Origin: Acholeplasmataceae bacterium
GTDB taxonomy: Bacteria > Bacillota_I > Bacilli_A > Izemoplasmatales > Hujiaoplasmataceae
Assembly: GCA_012515085.1 (NCBI GenBank)
Contig: JAAYZB010000165.1
Coordinates: forward strand, 1-10,627
DNA: 10,627 bases
Reading direction: 5' to 3'
This document shows positions 7,191 through 10,627 of the stretch, in pieces. Under the pieces are notes generated by a model. That model had not been told where the DNA came from. It searched no databases and was given only the letters and a program-made list of their open reading frames with translations. The position numbers and the translations under genes were made by a program. Every line of letters starts with the position of its first letter. Positions within the stretch are counted from its first letter, which is position 1.

Positions 7191-8230
7191 GGTGTGGACT
7201 TCCGCATGATATGGATGTTTTGTGGCTCGACACTCAAGCCGACCTTGTCGCCGATCTCACGGATTTTCGTCGTGTGGATGGTGTATTCAACTCCGTCAAG
7301 GATCACGTTGATCTCATAGTGAACACCTTTGAAAATCAAGGAGTCGACAATGCCGACTATTTTTGCTTTTGAAGGAGGAACAAAGTCTAGATCTTCCGGA
7401 CGAATAACGACATCAACCGGTTGGTTGGGCATAAATCCTTTATCAACACAGCGAAATTCTCGTCCAAAAAATTCGACTCGATAATCATCGATCATAATAC
7501 CAGGAAAGATGTTCGATTCCCCGATAAAGTTTGCAACAAATCGATTTTTTGGCTCGTTATAAATATCTTCAGGAGCACCGATTTGTTGGATTTTTCCCTC
7601 ATTCATAATAACAATGGTGTCCGACATGGTCAGGGCTTCTTCTTGATCATGGGTGACATACACAAACGTGATCCCCAAAGTTCGCTGCATTTCTTTGAGT
7701 TCGTATTGCATTTCTTGTCGAAGTTTCAAGTCCAATGCGCCCAAAGGTTCGTCGAGCAATAGCACTTTTGGGCGATTGACGAGGGCTCGCGCAATTGCGA
7801 CACGCTGTTGTTGACCCCCCGAAAGTGTGGCGATGTTTCGCTGTTCATATCCAACTAGTTTGACTAATTTGAGCGTTTGTTTCACACGATCGTGGATTTC
7901 ATCTTTCGAAAGTTTTTTAAGTTTCAACCCAAAAGCGATATTTCCAAAAACATCCAAATGGGGGAATAAGGCGTATTTTTGAAAACAAGTGTTGATTTCG
8001 CGTTGATTTGGTTCTAAGTCGTTGATGATTTTTCCATCAAAGATGATATCGCCAGCATCAGGCATCTCAAAGCCGCCGATCAAGCGCAAACAAGTTGTTT
8101 TTCCACAACCCGAGGGACCCAACAAAGTGATGAACTCGTTTTCATTGATATAGAGACTGAATCGATCCAAGACAGTGAGATCGCCAAAACGTTTGGTAAT
8201 ATTTTTCAGTTCAATCAGTTTTTTCCCCAT
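7187..8230 (-). CDS. potA: Spermidine/putrescine ABC transporter ATPase PotA
   Basis: PotA is the ATP-hydrolysing subunit that drives polyamine uptake from the inner face of the membrane. It has 347 residues with the start chosen here. The ATPase domain shows Walker A GPSGCGKT (38-45), Q-loop Gln84, signature LSGGQ (136-140), Walker B VLLLDEP (156-162), D-loop ALD (165-167) and H-loop His194 in THDQEEAL. A C-terminal TOBE-like regulatory domain runs from about 240 to the end (VVIRPEDLDF near 274-283). An in-frame ATG two codons earlier (8234-8236) is only 1 nt from the GGAG at 8238-8241, while the ATG at 8228-8230 has a 7-nt spacer, so the latter is preferred. It is the first gene of the operon. 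The whole potABCD order and overlaps support the polyamine assignment over other TOBE-type importers. Confidence 0.93.
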   Translation of the reverse strand: MGKKLIELKNITKRFGDLTVLDRFSLYINENEFITLLGPSGCGKTTCLRLIGGFEMPDAGDIIFDGKIINDLEPNQREINTCFQKYALFPHLDVFGNIAFGLKLKKLSKDEIHDRVKQTLKLVKLVGYEQRNIATLSGGQQQRVAIARALVNRPKVLLLDEPLGALDLKLRQEMQYELKEMQRTLGITFVYVTHDQEEALTMSDTIVIMNEGKIQQIGAPEDIYNEPKNRFVANFIGESNIFPGIMIDDYRVEFFGREFRCVDKGFMPNQPVDVVIRPEDLDFVPPSKAKIVGIVDSLIFKGVHYEINVILDGVEYTIHTTKIREIGDKVGLSVEPQNIHIMRKSTP

Positions 8231-8379
8231 GATCATTCTCCAGTTACGATGCTCATTATTTAGACCGTTTAATCAAACTATACCCAAAACAAAAATAAAT
8301 GCGTGTATTTGTCTTGATTTTCACGCATGTTTAGTATGGTTAAACACTACGTTAAATCAAAATAAACAAACGCATTTAT
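8231..8379 (-). promoter_or_regulatory. potABCD leader with competing hairpins (attenuator-like)
   Basis: The predicted transcript starts near 8373-8375 and has an untranslated leader of about 140 nt. Its first bases (arm 8354-8379) are an imperfect inverted repeat of 8295-8320. In the minus-strand RNA 24 of the 26 positions can pair, counting two G-U pairs, around a 33-nt loop, though the outermost bases may lie upstream of the transcription start. The inner edge of that loop holds ATGCGTG (8322-8328), which can instead pair perfectly with CACGCAT (8299-8305) inside the right arm. The two folds therefore exclude each other. The right arm is followed by a U-rich run (about 8286-8298), as in an attenuator. 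I do not recognise a known riboswitch class here. The structure is seen by eye; its regulatory role is inference. Confidence 0.5.
8238..8241 (-). promoter_or_regulatory. Ribosome binding site deciding the potA start
   Basis: GGAG on the minus strand, within CTGGAGAATGATCATGG. Two in-frame ATGs follow, with spacers of 1 nt and 7 nt. Only the second is well placed, so PotA most likely begins MGKKLIELKN. Confidence 0.75.
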
Positions 8380-8407
8380 ATTATATATAAACAGAAAAAT
8401 AAGTCAA
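8380..8407 (-). promoter_or_regulatory. Sigma-A-type promoter of potABCD
   Basis: The minus strand reads TTGACT (8402-8407), a 16-nt AT-rich spacer, then TATAAT (8380-8385). The -35 box has one mismatch to consensus and the -10 box is perfect. Transcription would start at about G8373 or A8375. The position is 150 bp upstream of potA and beyond the end of the preceding gene, so the transporter operon has its own promoter. Confidence 0.8.
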
Positions 8408-8427
8408 GTGAAAACAGAGATTAAGAA

Positions 8428-8455
8428 TAAAGCGAAAAGCAACGCATCTTGTCGC
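8428..8455 (-). terminator. Possible weak terminator after the GGDEF-EAL-like gene
   Basis: About 30 bases after the stop codon of the upstream gene, the minus strand can pair GCGA (8452-8455) with TCGC (8432-8435), then AAG with CTT across one mismatch, around an 8-nt loop. TTTATT follows. The stem is short and broken, so termination may be incomplete and some read-through into potABCD is possible. Confidence 0.3.
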
Positions 8456-8485
8456 GTAAGAAACTGCTGGTTGAATCACTCATGG

Positions 8486-10627
8486 TTATAATCTTGAATG
8501 CGAATTTGAAAGGGGATTGGATCCCGCTCGTAGTGGTGGGAATAATTCCCCCTTGACGAGGGTAATACCCAACTCCGTCAACTCTGATTTTTTTAAGGTC
8601 GATGTGCCATGGTCTAAAATCAATCCTTCGGAAAACTTGTCTTTGACGATGTCCAACCAAGGACCGGGAAGCTGATGAAGTTCGTCGCTTTCAACATAAG
8701 CAAGAGAAAACTGGCGCAATTGTTCCAATCGAGATCCCTGCCAGTATGTGATCCATTTGGCGATTCCAAGTCGATAATTGCTTTGTTTTACGTGTGTGAC
8801 TGCTTCCCAAAATTGCGAATCCGCCAGGGGATCGTATTCCAATACAATGATCATATGTTGATCGGAAATCCGCTTGCTTTTTAGTGTTTTCAAAGCCCGT
8901 TCTATGAGTTTCAATCGTCCCGTAAAAATCTGATTGAAACGAATAACAATCGGTGGAAATCTGTCAGTCTGAGCGACATCCTTTTTCAAATCATGACAAA
9001 GTTGTTGGAGAAAGATGTCGAGATAGTCTTCGAGTAATTCAGCGCGTTCTAAAGCAATGAATAGGTCGCTCTCTTGATGGAATCCGAGATCTTTTGCTAG
9101 GTCAGCTTCCAAAAAGCAGATTGTCCGATCTTTCCACGTTCCAACGGGGTAATAATCAATCAATAAGCGTTTTTCTTGGATCAAATGTCCAATCTGAGCC
9201 GCAATAGAGTCCCAAAGAGCAAAAGTTTCCAACTCCGCTTTTCCTAAGTAATGGACGGTTTCAACAGACTTCTTTTTGGTATAAAGCAACTGAATCAGCG
9301 ATGATTTGATTGTCTGGGTTTCAACTGGTTTTGAGACAAGATAGGCAGCGAATGATAAGAGAGTCGGGTGTTCTGGTTTGATCAAGGAAGCAAACTGGAT
9401 CCGGATATCTTTGACGATCCGTTCGATTACCCGCTTGTCTGTCGTAGACAACATGATCAAAAAATGTTCGGGATCGGCTAAATATAAGTCGACATAAACT
9501 TGCTTTGCCACCTGTTTCGTGAGATGTTCTAACTCAAATCCAAAAGCAAGCGTATCCTTGTTTGGAATGGTACTAAAATAAGCTGACAACCCGTGAATAT
9601 GAAAAGCGAGGAGGGTGTGACCGGAGGGAATCACCCGATATTCAGCGGGAATCAAATTGATAGGTTTGATGCCATAGAGAAAATCCTCTAGTCCAGCGGC
9701 GGTCAATTTGGATGTTTGTGAATATGCTTGGGTGATATCCTTGATCGTCATCAGCAGTCGCAATTCTTCTCGCCAAATGCGGAGTGAAAACTGTTTTTTC
9801 GTCCCTTCCAACAATTGGTAACCAAGAGTCAAGTGATCACACGTCAAAAAGGTATCCAAATAAATGGGCTTATCCGAAACAAATCCTGATTGAAACCGTT
9901 CAAAAGTAATCGTCTTTTCGGTCATACCAAACATCGATTTGGTTGCTTCTGTCAAAAAAAGAACCACGCCTTTTTCAATTTTGATCAACCCGGTTCCAAG
10001 AAGATCAAAGCCTTTTTCCAAGTAATCTGCCTGTCGAGTTTGATCGACTTTGAAAAGGTGATCCGATAGTCGCATCTCACACAGAATTCGGGTGATACAA
10101 AATAGTTTATGATGATGCATAAATCGATCTGTTTCTTTTATAAAGGCAGCCAAAAAGGCATGAGGATAGATTTCTTGACGAATCCGGGAGGCAATGACAT
10201 ACTCCATATCGATGAAGTTATTAGGGAGTAGGTAATCACGAATCTCTGAGAGCTCGGTTTTTGTATAGAGCAAATCCTCTTGGTCGCTGGATAGCAACAC
10301 ATCGATCAAAGTGTCTTTCAACAAGGAAAAAGACATCACTTTCTCAAGCAACAACCCTTTTTGATAGGTCATGATCCGGATACCGTCCGGATCAAGAGCG
10401 ATGAAGATGAGACGATCAAATGAAACTTGGTCCATTAAGTCTCGACAATGTTCCAACAACACGTCTCGCGATTTCGCATACTTGAGTCGACCGGCAGATC
10501 TTTTCAACAGCCGCTCGAGCCCTTGAAAAGAATCCACGGTTACTTGAGAGGGATGATCAAGCATGGCCAATTTTTCCTTAAGAGTCAACACCATTTCCAA
10601 CTGTTGATATTTTAAACTGAGATCCAA
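8486..10627 (-). CDS. Degenerate GGDEF-EAL-like signalling protein with GAF-like and PAS domains (5' end cut)
   Basis: 713 codons are visible; the frame is open at the window edge, where the first codon is TTG, so the true start is unknown. There is no membrane segment. Residues about 50-190 look GAF-like. Residues about 203-305 look like a PAS domain, ending LLMTIKDITQAYSQ, the usual PAS exit. Residues about 335-455 fit a GGDEF fold, but the signature place reads DPEHF (385-389). Residues about 473-698 fit an EAL fold: FIALERAELLEDYLDIFLQQ (523-542), VIRFNQIF (561-568), IVLEYDP (594-600) and LGITLVKGELFPP (686-698). The EAL signature may survive as EAD (507-509). DDFGTG is replaced by AKWITYWQG (623-631), and the KID and EGVE motifs are also lost. 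Both enzyme sites thus look dead, suggesting a sensor or c-di-GMP receptor rather than a synthase or phosphodiesterase. The family call rests on pattern matching by eye; the role is inference. Confidence 0.65.
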   Translation of the reverse strand: MDLSLKYQQLEMVLTLKEKLAMLDHPSQVTVDSFQGLERLLKRSAGRLKYAKSRDVLLEHCRDLMDQVSFDRLIFIALDPDGIRIMTYQKGLLLEKVMSFSLLKDTLIDVLLSSDQEDLLYTKTELSEIRDYLLPNNFIDMEYVIASRIRQEIYPHAFLAAFIKETDRFMHHHKLFCITRILCEMRLSDHLFKVDQTRQADYLEKGFDLLGTGLIKIEKGVVLFLTEATKSMFGMTEKTITFERFQSGFVSDKPIYLDTFLTCDHLTLGYQLLEGTKKQFSLRIWREELRLLMTIKDITQAYSQTSKLTAAGLEDFLYGIKPINLIPAEYRVIPSGHTLLAFHIHGLSAYFSTIPNKDTLAFGFELEHLTKQVAKQVYVDLYLADPEHFLIMLSTTDKRVIERIVKDIRIQFASLIKPEHPTLLSFAAYLVSKPVETQTIKSSLIQLLYTKKKSVETVHYLGKAELETFALWDSIAAQIGHLIQEKRLLIDYYPVGTWKDRTICFLEADLAKDLGFHQESDLFIALERAELLEDYLDIFLQQLCHDLKKDVAQTDRFPPIVIRFNQIFTGRLKLIERALKTLKSKRISDQHMIIVLEYDPLADSQFWEAVTHVKQSNYRLGIAKWITYWQGSRLEQLRQFSLAYVESDELHQLPGPWLDIVKDKFSEGLILDHGTSTLKKSELTELGITLVKGELFPPLRAGSNPLSNSHSRL

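Noticed and set aside
593..8230. Use of a Mycoplasma-type genetic code (TGA as tryptophan)
   Set aside because: TGA ends dxs, nusB, potA, potB and potC at sensible places, and conserved tryptophans such as those in PotD are TGG.
8295..8379. Reading the inverted repeat as ends of an inserted element or as a CRISPR repeat
   Set aside because: There are only two main arms with a 33-nt loop, no target duplication, no transposase and no regular spacing. A leader hairpin fits better.
8421..8483. A 20-codon frame (MSDSTSSFLRDKMRCFSLYS) just after the GGDEF-EAL-like gene
   Set aside because: It starts 2 nt after the preceding stop but has no Shine-Dalgarno sequence, and its region overlaps a possible terminator. 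Too short to support.
8421..8660. A 79-codon minus-strand frame overlapping the end of the large signalling gene
   Set aside because: It is in another frame within a long, well-supported coding region, with low-complexity content and no motif.

Overview
The window reads as one compact chromosomal stretch of a Bacillota-type bacterium. All eight complete genes and the two cut by the window edges lie on the minus strand. The gene order nusB-xseA-xseB-dxs-recN, strong Shine-Dalgarno (SD) sequences, sigma-A-like promoters, an AT-leaning composition and a Bacilli-like lipoprotein signal all point that way. TGA ends several genes (dxs, nusB, potA, potB, potC) and tryptophan is TGG, so the standard bacterial code applies and a Mycoplasma/Spiroplasma-type code is excluded. 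A deep-branching Bacilli lineage (Acholeplasma/Izemoplasma/Erysipelotrichia-like) is plausible but is inference only. I see no mobile element, CRISPR array, tRNA or rRNA.

In transcription order (high to low coordinates): (1) The 3' part, 713 codons, of a large cytoplasmic signalling protein (8486-10627, open at the window edge). It looks like GAF-like, PAS, degenerate GGDEF and degenerate EAL domains. (2) A 255-bp intergenic region with a strong promoter (TTGACT-N16-TATAAT). Its transcribed leader of about 140 nt has a long imperfect hairpin at the 5' end and a mutually exclusive shorter one. (3) A potABCD operon (8230-4475) for a spermidine/putrescine ABC importer: ATPase, two permeases and a lipoprotein receptor, joined by three 4-nt ATGA overlaps and closed by a clear intrinsic terminator. 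(4) A second operon, led by an extended -10 promoter: nusB, xseA, xseB, dxs and the first 193 codons of recN, with overlaps or gaps of at most 13 nt.

The second operon groups transcription antitermination (NusB), exonuclease VII (XseA/XseB), the first step of the MEP isoprenoid pathway (Dxs) and double-strand-break repair (RecN). It is a shortened form of the well-known Bacillota cluster: folD, ispA, tlyA and argR, which often sit among these genes, are absent here.

The points most worth a second look are the apparently catalytically dead GGDEF-EAL protein, the attenuator-like leader of the polyamine operon, and an altered active-site motif in Dxs. There is no gene-free stretch longer than 300 bases.
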